Positions 1-7,703 of a stretch of 64,000 bases of DNA are shown here, one piece after another. The DNA is from Cyanobacteria bacterium SIG28. GTDB taxonomy: Bacteria; Cyanobacteriota; Vampirovibrionia; Gastranaerophilales; Gastranaerophilaceae. Positions within the stretch are counted from its first letter, which is position 1, and the number at the start of each line of letters is the position of its first letter. The notes under the pieces are model-generated. The model saw only the letters and a program-made list of their open reading frames with translations, searched no databases and was not told where the DNA came from. The translations under genes were made by a program, and so were the position numbers. Location of the stretch: the NCBI GenBank assembly GCA_015152525.1, contig SUTU01000009.1, forward strand, positions 1 to 64,000. The letters are read 5' to 3'.

Positions 1-2
1 CA

Positions 3-167
3 GTAATATATATTTCTATATTATATGCCATTATATTTGATCATCAAAGTTTTGTACTTTCACATGATGGATATAGATTTGGATTAGGTAAAAGTCAGAT
101 TTTGAATTTATTAGCCATTACTGCATTATATATAGGGCTTTGTTCGTCAGCCTTCAATAAAAAATAA
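3..167 (+). CDS. C-terminal fragment of a probable integral membrane protein (cut by window edge)
   Basis: An open frame runs from base 3 to a TAA at 165-167 and gives about 54 residues. They hold two hydrophobic stretches (VIYISILYAIIF near the start and ILNLLAITALYIGLCSSAF near the end) separated by a short polar loop containing SHDGYRFGLGKS. This looks like the last two membrane segments and short tail of a transporter or other multi-pass protein whose start lies outside the window. The family cannot be named from this piece. The frame is read from the bases; its identity as a gene is inferred from the hydrophobic pattern. Confidence 0.45.
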   Translation, partial: VIYISILYAIIFDHQSFVLSHDGYRFGLGKSQILNLLAITALYIGLCSSAFNKK

Positions 168-206
168 TATAGTAGTAAGTTGTGTGTAACCCAACTAAAG
201 TTTGTA

Positions 207-225
207 GCGTGCATTTTAATGCACG
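207..225. repeat. Short perfect palindrome in the gap after the edge gene
   Basis: CGTGCATT and AATGCACG form a perfect 8-bp stem around two T bases. No T-tract follows, so it is not an obvious intrinsic terminator. A related palindrome (GGTGCAAT tt ATTGCACC) lies at 43592-43609 downstream of another gene. The rest of the 168-354 gap is AT-rich and holds the repeat listed at 290-350. Confidence 0.5.
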
Positions 226-289
226 AAATATTTAAATTCCCATTTTGTTAATTTATATGATTTAGATGTCATCTATATTTAAGCAGTGT

Positions 290-350
290 CGGGAGGGAAA
301 TGTATTGTTCTGGTAAGTTTTATTCAAGTAAACGTACATCCCCCCTCCTA
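290..350 (+). repeat. Short interspersed repeat, copy 1 (inverse copy at 17782-17841)
   Basis: Bases 301-326 are identical over 26 bp to the reverse complement of 17802-17827, and partial similarity extends on both sides. The ends are roughly inverted (GGAGGGAAATGTA against TACATCCCCCCTCC), which gives a small palindromic element about 60 bp long. It lies between the edge gene and the 3' end of the minus-strand gene at 355. No coding potential is seen. Function unknown. Confidence 0.6.
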
Positions 351-354
351 GCAG

Positions 355-729
355 CTATTCCTCACCTCTATCAAATATTGAACTTATATTAAAATCAGCT
401 TCTACATATATATCAATATTTTCATCCAAATAATTTGGAAAGTCGATAATGTTTGTTTTTTCCTCCTCTTTAATTTTTATTCTATATTTGTGAATATCAT
501 CGTCATTTTCATATTTAATAACTCGCCCAATTTCCAACATTTTCTTTAAATTTACTCTTATAGAATCGACTGTAAAAAAGTATTCTTCCAAACTTGTTTT
601 ATCTAACCTTTTGTCATTACTTTTTATATATTCATTAGCTGTATTTGTAGCAGTGCAAGCGTCAAGATAAGCTTTTTGCAAATTTTTTAATAATGATTTA
701 TGTAAGTCTAAAAGTAGCTCTGTATTCAT
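355..729 (-). CDS. Hypothetical small acidic protein, divergent from an XRE regulator
   Basis: I do not recognise this 124-residue protein. The start at 729 is chosen because AAGGAG lies 10 bases upstream, while the longer reading from 789 has no ribosome-binding site and would run into the regulator's promoter. The N-terminal half is helical (MNTELLLDLHKSLLKNL onward). The C-terminal half is acidic and ends in DFNISSIFDRGEE. No membrane segment or signal peptide is visible. It is transcribed away from the XRE gene at 800 with about 70 bp between them, so it could be that regulator's target or partner; this is inferred from position only. Confidence 0.55.
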   Translation of the reverse strand: MNTELLLDLHKSLLKNLQKAYLDACTATNTANEYIKSNDKRLDKTSLEEYFFTVDSIRVNLKKMLEIGRVIKYENDDDIHKYRIKIKEEEKTNIIDFPNYLDENIDIYVEADFNISSIFDRGEE

Positions 730-757
730 AATATTAAATCTCCTTATGTGTCCATTA

Positions 758-799
758 GGGTGGTAGAAACATTTATATAAATACACCACAATAGGTGGT
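758..799. promoter_or_regulatory. Candidate operator with repeated GGTGGT half-sites in a divergent promoter region
   Basis: The gap between the divergent genes contains GGGTGGT at 758-764 and a palindrome ACCAC (785-789), AATAG, GTGGT (795-799). The last half-site is also the only Shine-Dalgarno-like sequence of the XRE gene starting at 800. Binding there could block both transcription and translation of the regulator. The sites are visible; the regulatory role is inferred. Confidence 0.3.
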
Positions 800-1033
800 A
801 TGAAGAGAGATAATAGTAGGCATATTAATTCATATAAAAGACTTGGTAAAAATATAGCCGATAGGAGAAAGTTTTTAAAAATTTCTCAAGAAGAACTTGC
901 TTTTAGGATTTCTAGTACCAGAAACTATATTGGCTGTATTGAGCGGGGCGAGAAATTTCCAAGTATTGCCGTTATTTTTGATATCGCAAAAGCTTTAAAT
1001 ATTCAACCAAAAGATTTCTTCGAAGGGACTTAA
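800..1033 (+). CDS. XRE-family helix-turn-helix transcriptional regulator
   Basis: This 77-residue protein is almost entirely one HTH_3/Cro-C1 domain. It has RLGKNIADRRKFLKISQEEL for the first helices, a recognition region around SSTRNYIGCIERGEKFPS, and the closing AKALNIQPKDFFEG typical of small phage-type repressors. There is no second domain, so it probably binds DNA as a dimer without a sensor. It lies next to a divergent small gene and another small HTH gene, a layout common in plasmid, phage or toxin-antitoxin remnants. Its SD-like AGGTGG sits almost against the start codon. The family call is firm; the target is unknown. Confidence 0.8.
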   Translation: MKRDNSRHINSYKRLGKNIADRRKFLKISQEELAFRISSTRNYIGCIERGEKFPSIAVIFDIAKALNIQPKDFFEGT

Positions 1034-1111
1034 TATACCTTTATTAACTTATTTAGGATATTGACGCTTTTTTACAGCATCTAATCTTATTGTAACAAAT
1101 ATGATGTAAAT

Positions 1112-1381
1112 ATGCAACAAGATAAGATTGATAAATTTAAAATTGCAAGTGGCAATGTGATAAAATACATCCGAGAAAACTATTCTAAAAATACGTCTAT
1201 TAATCAATTAGCCCGAGAATATGATATTGATAGAGGAAATTTAAGTAAGATTGAACGTGGAATTAATTGTTGCAATTTGATAACAGCTTGGAAAATTTCG
1301 GAAGCTTCCGGAATTAAATTTTCAAAATTTGCAGAATTGCTGGAAAAAGAATTAGGCGAAGATTTTGAATTTTTTGATTAG
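1112..1381 (+). CDS. Second small helix-turn-helix (XRE-like) regulator
   Basis: This is an 89-residue single-domain protein. The core NQLAREYDIDRGNLSKIERG matches the scaffold of a Cro/C1-type HTH, and the tail FAELLEKELGEDFEFFD is acidic. It follows the first regulator by about 80 bp on the same strand. No good ribosome-binding site precedes the ATG at 1112, so the start is uncertain or translation is weak. Two consecutive HTH genes beside repeats suggest an accessory or mobile-derived patch. That last point is inference. Confidence 0.65.
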   Translation: MQQDKIDKFKIASGNVIKYIRENYSKNTSINQLAREYDIDRGNLSKIERGINCCNLITAWKISEASGIKFSKFAELLEKELGEDFEFFD

Positions 1382-1383
1382 TA

Positions 1384-1512
1384 TGTATGGTGAGAAATGC
1401 GATAAACATTGAATTATATAATGATTAAACATTCATATTCACCAAAAATTTAATGGTGGAAATGTGTGTAAAATTATTTTCAAACTACCAACTTAAAACA
1501 TTTTCTCCCATT
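1384..1512 (+). repeat. Nested-palindrome intergenic repeat (family 2), copy 1
   Basis: This stretch matches 43706-43830 over most of its length, including the shared core GAATTATATAATGATTAAA-like segment, the inner arms (CATATTCACC, GGTGGAAATG) and the common AAAAATTTAATGGTGG stretch. The outer arms are TATGGTGAGAAATG and CATTTTCTCCCATTGTA. A reverse partial copy is at 55192-55250, and a shorter one starts at 18478. It is non-coding. Confidence 0.65.
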
Positions 1513-1513
1513 G

Positions 1514-1556
1514 TATCATGTTTTGATTTTTGTTGGGTTTCACCCAACCTACTGCC
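1514..1556. repeat. Hairpin repeat with GTTGGGTTTCACCCAAC core, copy 1
   Basis: A perfect stem (TTGGGT, tt, the complementary ACCCAA) lies in a longer stretch shared with 24419-24468; both read TGTATC then a T-rich run, then the hairpin and CCTA. In both places it sits immediately to the left of a MITE-like element. No coding potential. Confidence 0.5.
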
Positions 1557-1811
1557 AATTATATAATTTGATGTGTTTTGAGTTTTGAATTTTATTCTTG
1601 AAGTGTACCCATAAAAGTAGACAAAAAATTTCGGTAAAACCGAATTAAAAAAACGGCTGAGTGAAGCGAAGACGTAGAAAACAATTGCGTCTTTTCTTCT
1701 TTTTTTGGTACTTTTTTTCTTCTTTGGCTCGCAAATAAAGAAGAAAAAAAGTACAAATGCAAAAACATTTAAACAATAATAATCATTAATACAAACACAT
1801 AAAAATATTTA
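1557..1811 (+). mobile_element. MITE-like palindromic element, copy A
   Basis: This is one of four related copies; the others are at 18536-18729, 24502-24774 and 55263-55522. It opens with TATATAATTTGATGTGTTTT and closes with an imperfect inverted version, ACAAACACATAAAAATATTT. Inside are a hairpin (TTCGGT aaa ACCGAA) and a perfect 18-bp stem starting GTACTTTTTTTCTTCTTT. It is nearly identical to copy D over about 190 bp. It ends exactly at the stop of the minus-strand gene at 1812 and lies between convergent genes. It encodes no transposase, so any movement would need help in trans. The repeat is seen; mobility is inferred. Confidence 0.6.
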
Positions 1812-2987
1812 CTATAAAACCTTTATTATTTGTTGAATTTCTAAATTCGTTACATTGCCTAAAGCCAAGTCTTTTCTTGCTTGATTTAAAGCACCTTTTT
1901 CTTTTAAAAGGGTAAGAACTTTTAAAATAAGTGTTTGATTTTCACTATCAAGAAGAGTTTCTAATTCTTCAACTTCATTCACATAATCCAATGCAAAAAA
2001 TACAAAATCACTACCGTCAAAAAGCTCATCATAAAATAAACTTTCTAACTTTTTAATATTTACTTTATTCAACAATTTATTAATCTCTTGAACTTCATCT
2101 TTTGTATTTTTATCACAATCAAACAAATATTCTTCATTAGAACAAAGTTCTTCAAACTTATCTTTTGCTAACCTCAATGCTACTGCACTTGAGCTTGTAA
2201 GCTTTTCTTGCGTTAAGCGTTCTAAAACCTCATAAATTCCATAATCTACAACGGATGAAACAGGAATAATTTCAGGAATTGCATTCAATATATTACACAA
2301 TACAAGTAATGCAGAGTCTGCATCTTGTTCAAAAAGTTCATCAAAAGACAAAAGATAAGGAATTTCGGCAGCAATATTTTCAGCCAAAGTTGATTTTTTC
2401 ATCACATTGATAATTTCATCCAACAAATCTTTAGCTTGATAATTAACCAAAAACTTTACTGCTTCAAATTGCTCAAATTCATCCTCTGAACTTAATCTTT
2501 CAATAGCATCTTGCTTAGACTCTTCATCACTAACTATCGACAAAACTTCAATAGAATTCAAAGACAACGGTTCAAAATTTGACTTAGCAGTCTTTCTTAA
2601 TAAAGGTAACATTTCTTCTATTTTTTCTTTTGTTACAAATGAAAAATATTTAACTGCATATGCTTTTTCTGAATCAGTACCGTTAAGAAAAATCTCTTTC
2701 ATTTGGGCTAATAATTCATCACCACTAAACGAATATAACACCCTTGCTATCATTGTATCGTATGAAGCTGAATAAAATTCTAAAAAATTTAAAAGATTTA
2801 AGTAGTTTTCTTTATTGCAAGCATCTTGAATGCGTTTTGCAACATTATCTTTAATAAAATCGAACAAAAAATCATCTTGTTTAACAAGTTTAGAAAACAA
2901 TTCCTTATCAGAATTGTTCACAAGTAATTTTGCAACCATTTCATACTCAGAAGGATTTTTTCCTGTGAGTTTTTTTATTAAATCCAT
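1812..2987 (-). CDS. HEAT-like alpha-helical repeat protein, function unknown
   Basis: This is a 391-residue acidic, leucine-rich protein with no signal peptide and no membrane segment. It reads as a run of paired amphipathic helices about 35-40 residues long, for example SEKAYAVKYFSFVTKEKIEE and DEFEQFEAVKFLVNYQAKDL. That is the pattern of HEAT or armadillo scaffolds that bind other proteins. AGGAAA precedes the ATG. It is 72 bp downstream of the DprA-like gene on the same strand and may be co-transcribed with it. I do not recognise a specific family; a scaffold role is inferred from the predicted fold. Confidence 0.6.
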   Translation of the reverse strand: MDLIKKLTGKNPSEYEMVAKLLVNNSDKELFSKLVKQDDFLFDFIKDNVAKRIQDACNKENYLNLLNFLEFYSASYDTMIARVLYSFSGDELLAQMKEIFLNGTDSEKAYAVKYFSFVTKEKIEEMLPLLRKTAKSNFEPLSLNSIEVLSIVSDEESKQDAIERLSSEDEFEQFEAVKFLVNYQAKDLLDEIINVMKKSTLAENIAAEIPYLLSFDELFEQDADSALLVLCNILNAIPEIIPVSSVVDYGIYEVLERLTQEKLTSSSAVALRLAKDKFEELCSNEEYLFDCDKNTKDEVQEINKLLNKVNIKKLESLFYDELFDGSDFVFFALDYVNEVEELETLLDSENQTLILKVLTLLKEKGALNQARKDLALGNVTNLEIQQIIKVL

Positions 2988-3059
2988 AACTAATTTCCTA
3001 AATCTCTAAACTGGTAAGCAACACATTGGGCTACACTCATTCGCCCTGACATTTACCAC

Positions 3060-3635
3060 CTAGTCTAAATAAAATACGGTAACAACTTTATGATTTTCTT
3101 CCGCATACTCAATTGCTGTATGCAATGTACGACTTGTATGAGATAAGAAGCAAATAAGTTGATTACAATCATCAATAATTTCTCTGTTACATACTCTTGA
3201 AGCATCAGCCAAAGTCATCATAGCTCTATCTGAATGTTCAACAATATTAGGTACCCCAATTAATTGATCTTGAACGTCAGAAGGTTGTTGACCAATTGTT
3301 TGAGGTAAAATAACTTTTAATTTATCAGGATTAGACTTCATTGCGCCACGAATAGCAGCAGCATTTGTACCGCAAGAACCACCGGATGTAATTATAGTGT
3401 TACCTTGCATTACAAGAGCTGTTGTCAAAGTCTCAATCATCTGCTGGTGAGTAATAGCAAGGTTTCTTGAACCGATAATTGCAATTCTCTTAGCGGGCTG
3501 TTTTATTGTTGCCAACTCTAACGCAAGTTCATCAACAACATCAGGACTATGTTCTGCTACATCTAAATCACCCATCGGAACCATTATTGAAGGTTGTTTG
3601 CCTTCTTCATCCGTAAGATTCATAATTTCAATCAT
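3060..3635 (-). CDS. Short DprA-like (DNA processing protein A) Rossmann-fold protein
   Basis: This 191-residue protein has the DprA/Smf-type nucleotide-fold signature: KRIAIIGSRN near residue 56, then ITSGGSCGTNAAAIRGAM, then a late SDRAMMTLADASRVCNREII stretch. Full DprA is usually longer (about 290-370 residues) with a SAM and/or winged-helix domain; here only the central fold remains. Short versions called DNA recombination-mediator protein A are known in cyanobacteria. DprA loads RecA on single-stranded DNA during transformation; whether this short form does so is not known. The start at 3635 is chosen for the AAAGGTGG just upstream. Confidence 0.65.
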   Translation of the reverse strand: MIEIMNLTDEEGKQPSIMVPMGDLDVAEHSPDVVDELALELATIKQPAKRIAIIGSRNLAITHQQMIETLTTALVMQGNTIITSGGSCGTNAAAIRGAMKSNPDKLKVILPQTIGQQPSDVQDQLIGVPNIVEHSDRAMMTLADASRVCNREIIDDCNQLICFLSHTSRTLHTAIEYAEENHKVVTVFYLD

Positions 3636-3723
3636 CGTACCACCTTTACTCAATTGCAAATAATAATTATTTTGTGTATGCTAGTGTATAATACCACATA
3701 ATCACAGATTTGGGAATAGGGGA

Positions 3724-6225
3724 ATGGAAAATATTTTAGAAAAACTTAATGCAGAGCAACAAGAAGCTGCAAAAACTACAGAAGGTGCGCTACTTATACT
3801 CGCTGGTGCAGGTAGCGGCAAGACTCGTGTTTTAACTACAAGAATTGCATACATGATTCAACAAGGAGCAATTGCAGGAAAAATTCTTGCGGTTACATTT
3901 ACCAACAAAGCTGCTCGTGAAATGAAAGAACGACTTTCATCAATTCTTGGTGAAAATATTGTAAAATACATGTGGGTCGGCACTTTCCACAGTATTTGCG
4001 GAAGAATTTTAAGACAAGATATAGAAAATTTTACTTTCCCTTCCGGTAAAAAACTTGATAAAAATTTTACAATTTATGATGAAACGGATTCTTTAGCAAT
4101 AATCAAACAAGCTGTTAAAAAATTAAATCTTGATGAAAAAATTTATGCGCCAAAACTTATTAAAACAGTAATTTCGAACGCTAAAAATAAGATGCAGGAT
4201 GCTTATACTTTTGCAACTTTTGCAAGAGATTTTAAATCCCAAAAAATAGCTTCGGTGTTTGAAGCTTACGAAAATGCTTTAAACAACAATAACGCAATAG
4301 ATTTTGACGACATGTTGATGCTAACGGTAAAACTTCTCGAACAAAATCCGGAAGTCAGAAAAAAATATTACGACAGATTTCAGCATATTCTTGTTGATGA
4401 ATACCAAGATACAAACCAAGCTCAGTATCAGCTTGTAAACGCTCTTTATACCAATTTGCAAACTGAAGTTCCACAAGAACGTTCTCTATGCGTTGTCGGT
4501 GATGTTGACCAATCAATTTACAGCTGGCGTGGTGCAGATTTTAGAATTATCATGAATTTCCAAAAAGATTTTCCGAAAGCTAAAATCGTTAAACTTGAAC
4601 AGAATTATCGTTCAACAGCAAACATTCTTAATGCTGCAAATGCGGTTATTGAAAATAATGAAGAACGTGTAGACAAAGTGCTTTATTCACAAAAAGGCGA
4701 CGGTGAAAAAATTACGTATTACGAAGCTCAAGATGAAGCCGATGAGGCAAATTATATTGTTAAATCCATCACTTCAACTTCGGATAATTATAACCAATTT
4801 TCGATTTTATACAGAACCAATGCTCAATCACGTGCACTGGAAGAAGCCCTGATTGCAGCAGGTGTTCCATATAGAATTTATGGCGGTTTAAAATTCTATG
4901 ACAGAAAAGAAATTAAAGACGCAATCGCATACTTAAAACTTATTCACAACGTTGATGATTCACAATCTTTGCGTCGTATTATTAATGTTCCTAAACGTGC
5001 AATCGGTGAAACAACACTCAAGCACTTACAGGAATACGCAGATTCTCAAGACTTGAGCTTATTTTCAGCAATACTTGATGTCGACAACATTTCTACAATC
5101 AAATCAGGAACTGCTACAAAGCTGAAAGATTTTTCTACTCTAATAATGAAGTTTCAGGAAGCTCAAACAAAATACAATCTTCCGGAATTTTTAAGCCTTG
5201 TCTTAGAAAGAAGCGGATACCTCAGAGAATTACAAGCAACAGGCACTGACGAAGATTTAACCAGAATAGAAAACTTGCAAGAACTTGTAAACGTTGCAAA
5301 CGAATTTGAACCGGAAGAAGTTGATAATACTCTAGGCGAATTTTTAGCACAAGTATCTTTAGTTTCAGACATCGATGGTATGGATGAAATAGCAAACAAT
5401 GTTACATTAATGACATTACACGCTTCTAAAGGGTTGGAGTTTCCTATTGTTTATCTTGCCGGTTGTGATGAAGGTATTTTCCCTTCCGCAAGAACCCTAA
5501 ATATTAAATCCGAATTAGAAGAAGAACGCCGTTTGATGTATGTTGGAATTACAAGAGCAGAAACAAAATTGTATTTAACAACTGCAAAACGCCGTCAAAT
5601 GTGGGGTGAATATAAGTATTACACACCAAGCAGATTCATTGAAGAAATTCCTTGCAATTTATTAGATACTGAACAATCTTATGCGGACGAATTTACACCA
5701 AGAAGTACTTTCAAGAGTGCTGTTAAGTCTGTTCAGAATAATTCATTTACTTCAAGTTCAAACAGAAATTTTGACAGCCAAATCTCAAATGGTACTGGAT
5801 TTGGAAAGAATTTTGTAGCTCCGGGGCGAGAAAAATATAATCAACCTGCTGAAACAAAAAAAATAACTAATGTTGTTAAACGTTCACCAAACAAATCATT
5901 TATCGTTAAAAATCCGATTAATAAAGAAAAAGAACAAGAAAAATTAAATGCATTTTTTGAAAACAACATTATGAAACAACGTCTTGAAGAACGCCGTTTA
6001 GAACAAGAAAAGCAAGCTGCAGAAAAAGCTAAAGCTGAAGAGCTAAAAAATACGGCAACACAGTATTATTTTAATGTTGGTGAAAGAGTTTTTCATGAAA
6101 AACTTGGCATCGGTCATATTACTGATGTTATACAAATCGGCGAAAGTACAATGTATACAATAGATTTTGGTAAGCTTGGCAAAAAAGCTATGGATGCAGC
6201 TTACGCTCATCTTAAGAAATTTTAA
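3724..6225 (+). CDS. pcrA: ATP-dependent DNA helicase PcrA/UvrD (superfamily 1A)
   Basis: This 833-residue enzyme unwinds DNA 3' to 5' in nucleotide-excision and mismatch repair and in clearing RecA and replication blocks. Motif I is LAGAGSGKT near residue 26; motif II is VDEYQDTNQAQ; motif III is VVGDVDQSIYSWRGA; motif IV is LEQNYRS; motif V is TLMTLHASKGLEF; motif VI is EERRLMYVGITRA. The C-terminal tail ends with a Tudor-like segment (GERVFHEKLGIGHITDV) as in PcrA, which binds RNA polymerase. A charged linker of about 100 residues separates it from the helicase core. ribH follows by 64 bp but has its own promoter-like sequence. Confidence 0.95.
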   Translation: MENILEKLNAEQQEAAKTTEGALLILAGAGSGKTRVLTTRIAYMIQQGAIAGKILAVTFTNKAAREMKERLSSILGENIVKYMWVGTFHSICGRILRQDIENFTFPSGKKLDKNFTIYDETDSLAIIKQAVKKLNLDEKIYAPKLIKTVISNAKNKMQDAYTFATFARDFKSQKIASVFEAYENALNNNNAIDFDDMLMLTVKLLEQNPEVRKKYYDRFQHILVDEYQDTNQAQYQLVNALYTNLQTEVPQERSLCVVGDVDQSIYSWRGADFRIIMNFQKDFPKAKIVKLEQNYRSTANILNAANAVIENNEERVDKVLYSQKGDGEKITYYEAQDEADEANYIVKSITSTSDNYNQFSILYRTNAQSRALEEALIAAGVPYRIYGGLKFYDRKEIKDAIAYLKLIHNVDDSQSLRRIINVPKRAIGETTLKHLQEYADSQDLSLFSAILDVDNISTIKSGTATKLKDFSTLIMKFQEAQTKYNLPEFLSLVLERSGYLRELQATGTDEDLTRIENLQELVNVANEFEPEEVDNTLGEFLAQVSLVSDIDGMDEIANNVTLMTLHASKGLEFPIVYLAGCDEGIFPSARTLNIKSELEEERRLMYVGITRAETKLYLTTAKRRQMWGEYKYYTPSRFIEEIPCNLLDTEQSYADEFTPRSTFKSAVKSVQNNSFTSSSNRNFDSQISNGTGFGKNFVAPGREKYNQPAETKKITNVVKRSPNKSFIVKNPINKEKEQEKLNAFFENNIMKQRLEERRLEQEKQAAEKAKAEELKNTATQYYFNVGERVFHEKLGIGHITDVIQIGESTMYTIDFGKLGKKAMDAAYAHLKKF

Positions 6226-6234
6226 TAAGGCTAT

Positions 6235-6262
6235 TTGCTAAGACAAAAAAATCATGTATAAT
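6235..6262 (+). promoter_or_regulatory. Candidate sigma-70 promoter for ribH
   Basis: TTGCTA (6235-6240) is followed by a 16-bp spacer and a perfect TATAAT (6257-6262), 27 bp ahead of the ribH start. There is no room for, and no sign of, an FMN riboswitch. Confidence 0.4.
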
Positions 6263-6289
6263 ACAAATACAGAGTTTTAAGGAGAAGGT

Positions 6290-6754
6290 ATGGTTAATAT
6301 ATATGAAGGTTTATTGACAGTAACAGATGAAAAGTTTTGTATTGTTATATCAAGATTTAATGAATTTATAGGCGGAAAACTTTTATCAGGCGCAATTGAT
6401 GAATTAAAACGCCATGGTGTTGATGAAACAAATATTGATGTTGTTTGGTGCCCTGGCGCATTTGAAATTCCGCTTGTTGCCAAAAAATGTGCTAAATCCG
6501 GAAACTATAATGCAATTATAACTCTGGGTGCTGTTATTAAAGGTTCTACTTCGCATTATGATTATGTTTGTGCCGAAGTTTCAAAAGGTGTTGCATCAGT
6601 TTCTTTAGAAACCGGTATACCTGTTATATTTGGTGTATTAACAACAGATAATATAGAACAAGCTATCGAAAGAGCCGGTACAAAAGCAGGAAACAAAGGC
6701 TCTGATGCTGCTAAATCTGCAATAGAAATGGCTAATTTATTAAATATGTTTTAG
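6290..6754 (+). CDS. ribH: 6,7-dimethyl-8-ribityllumazine synthase
   Basis: This enzyme condenses 5-amino-6-ribitylaminouracil with 3,4-dihydroxy-2-butanone 4-phosphate to form lumazine, the penultimate step of riboflavin synthesis. At 154 residues it has normal length. The signatures are [19 protein letters not shown] near residue 22, VPGAFEIP-like [29 protein letters not shown] with the catalytic histidine, and [16 protein letters not shown] near the end. AAGGAGAAGG lies just upstream. The other rib genes are not in the window, so it stands alone between pcrA and murQ. Confidence 0.95.
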   Translation: MVNIYEGLLTVTDEKFCIVISRFNEFIGGKLLSGAIDELKRHGVDETNIDVVWCPGAFEIPLVAKKCAKSGNYNAIITLGAVIKGSTSHYDYVCAEVSKGVASVSLETGIPVIFGVLTTDNIEQAIERAGTKAGNKGSDAAKSAIEMANLLNMF

Positions 6755-6809
6755 ACCCTGATCACTTAGCAATTCACTACTTGATCACTGTAAAAGAAAG
6801 GTGTGTGTT

Positions 6810-7703
6810 ATGAGCGATATTATTACAGAATTTAGAAACGAAAATACTAAAGATATTGATTTACTTTCAACAATAGATATTGTCAGAAAAATTAACGAAG
6901 AAGATCAAATAGTTGCTCGTGCCGTAGAAGATGAAAGTACAAATATTGCTCGTGCAATTGATATAATTGCCAAACAATTTTTACAAGGTGGCAAGCTATA
7001 TTATTTTGGTGCAGGTACTTCCGGAAGACTAGGCGTTTTAGATGCTTCCGAATGCCCGCCTACTTTTGGTGCAAACCCTGATATGGTTCAAGGGTTTATT
7101 GCGGGTGGTGATTCTGCATTGAGAGTTTCTGTTGAAGGCGCTGAGGATAATTTTGATTTAGGTGCTGAAGATGCTCAAATTCTTACAGAAAAAGATGTTT
7201 GCGTGGCAATTTCTGCAAGCGGAAACCCTAAATACTTGCTAGGCGTACTTTCAGAAGCTGAAAAAATCGGATGTAAAACAATCGCTTTGACCTGCAACCA
7301 TAAAGCCGCAATTTTAGAAGAAGTAGGCTTAGGTATTTGTGTTGAAGTAGGTCCTGAAGTTATTGCAGGTTCAAGCCGTATGAAAGCAGGTACTGCACAG
7401 AAAATGGTTCTTAATATGCTTACAACCGGTTCTATGATAAAAATTGGTAAAACATACGAAAACTTTATGATAGACTTGATGCCTACAAACGAAAAGCTAA
7501 AAGACAGGGCTATCAGAATTGTATCTGAAATTGCTAAGGTAAACGCATCAACCGCTCTAAAAACATTACTTGAATGTAATTGGAAAGTTAAAGAATCAAT
7601 CTTAATGTTGCAATGCGATTTAACATACGACGAAGCAAGAGAAACTTTGAGAAAAAATTGTGGTGTCCTAAGACGTGCTTTGGCTAGTTTAGCTAATGCT
7701 TAA
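6810..7703 (+). CDS. murQ: N-acetylmuramic acid 6-phosphate etherase
   Basis: MurQ cleaves the lactyl ether of MurNAc-6-phosphate to give GlcNAc-6-phosphate and lactate in murein recycling. The 297-residue protein carries the SIS sugar-isomerase fold with the family signature GAGTSGRLGVLDASECPPTF, followed by SASGNPKYLLGVLSEA and EVIAGSSRMKAGTAQKMVLN. The ATG at 6810 is preferred over an upstream GTG because AGAAAGG lies at proper distance. Its last 4 bases overlap the end of the convergent murein hydrolase gene, so two genes of one pathway meet tail to tail. Confidence 0.95.
   Translation: MSDIITEFRNENTKDIDLLSTIDIVRKINEEDQIVARAVEDESTNIARAIDIIAKQFLQGGKLYYFGAGTSGRLGVLDASECPPTFGANPDMVQGFIAGGDSALRVSVEGAEDNFDLGAEDAQILTEKDVCVAISASGNPKYLLGVLSEAEKIGCKTIALTCNHKAAILEEVGLGICVEVGPEVIAGSSRMKAGTAQKMVLNMLTTGSMIKIGKTYENFMIDLMPTNEKLKDRAIRIVSEIAKVNASTALKTLLECNWKVKESILMLQCDLTYDEARETLRKNCGVLRRALASLANA

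Noticed and set aside
6226-6289. FMN riboswitch upstream of ribH
   Set aside because: The gap is only 64 bp and contains just a promoter-like pair and a ribosome-binding site.
6755-6809. Two TGATCACT direct repeats between ribH and murQ
   Set aside because: Only two short copies with no further structure; chance cannot be excluded.
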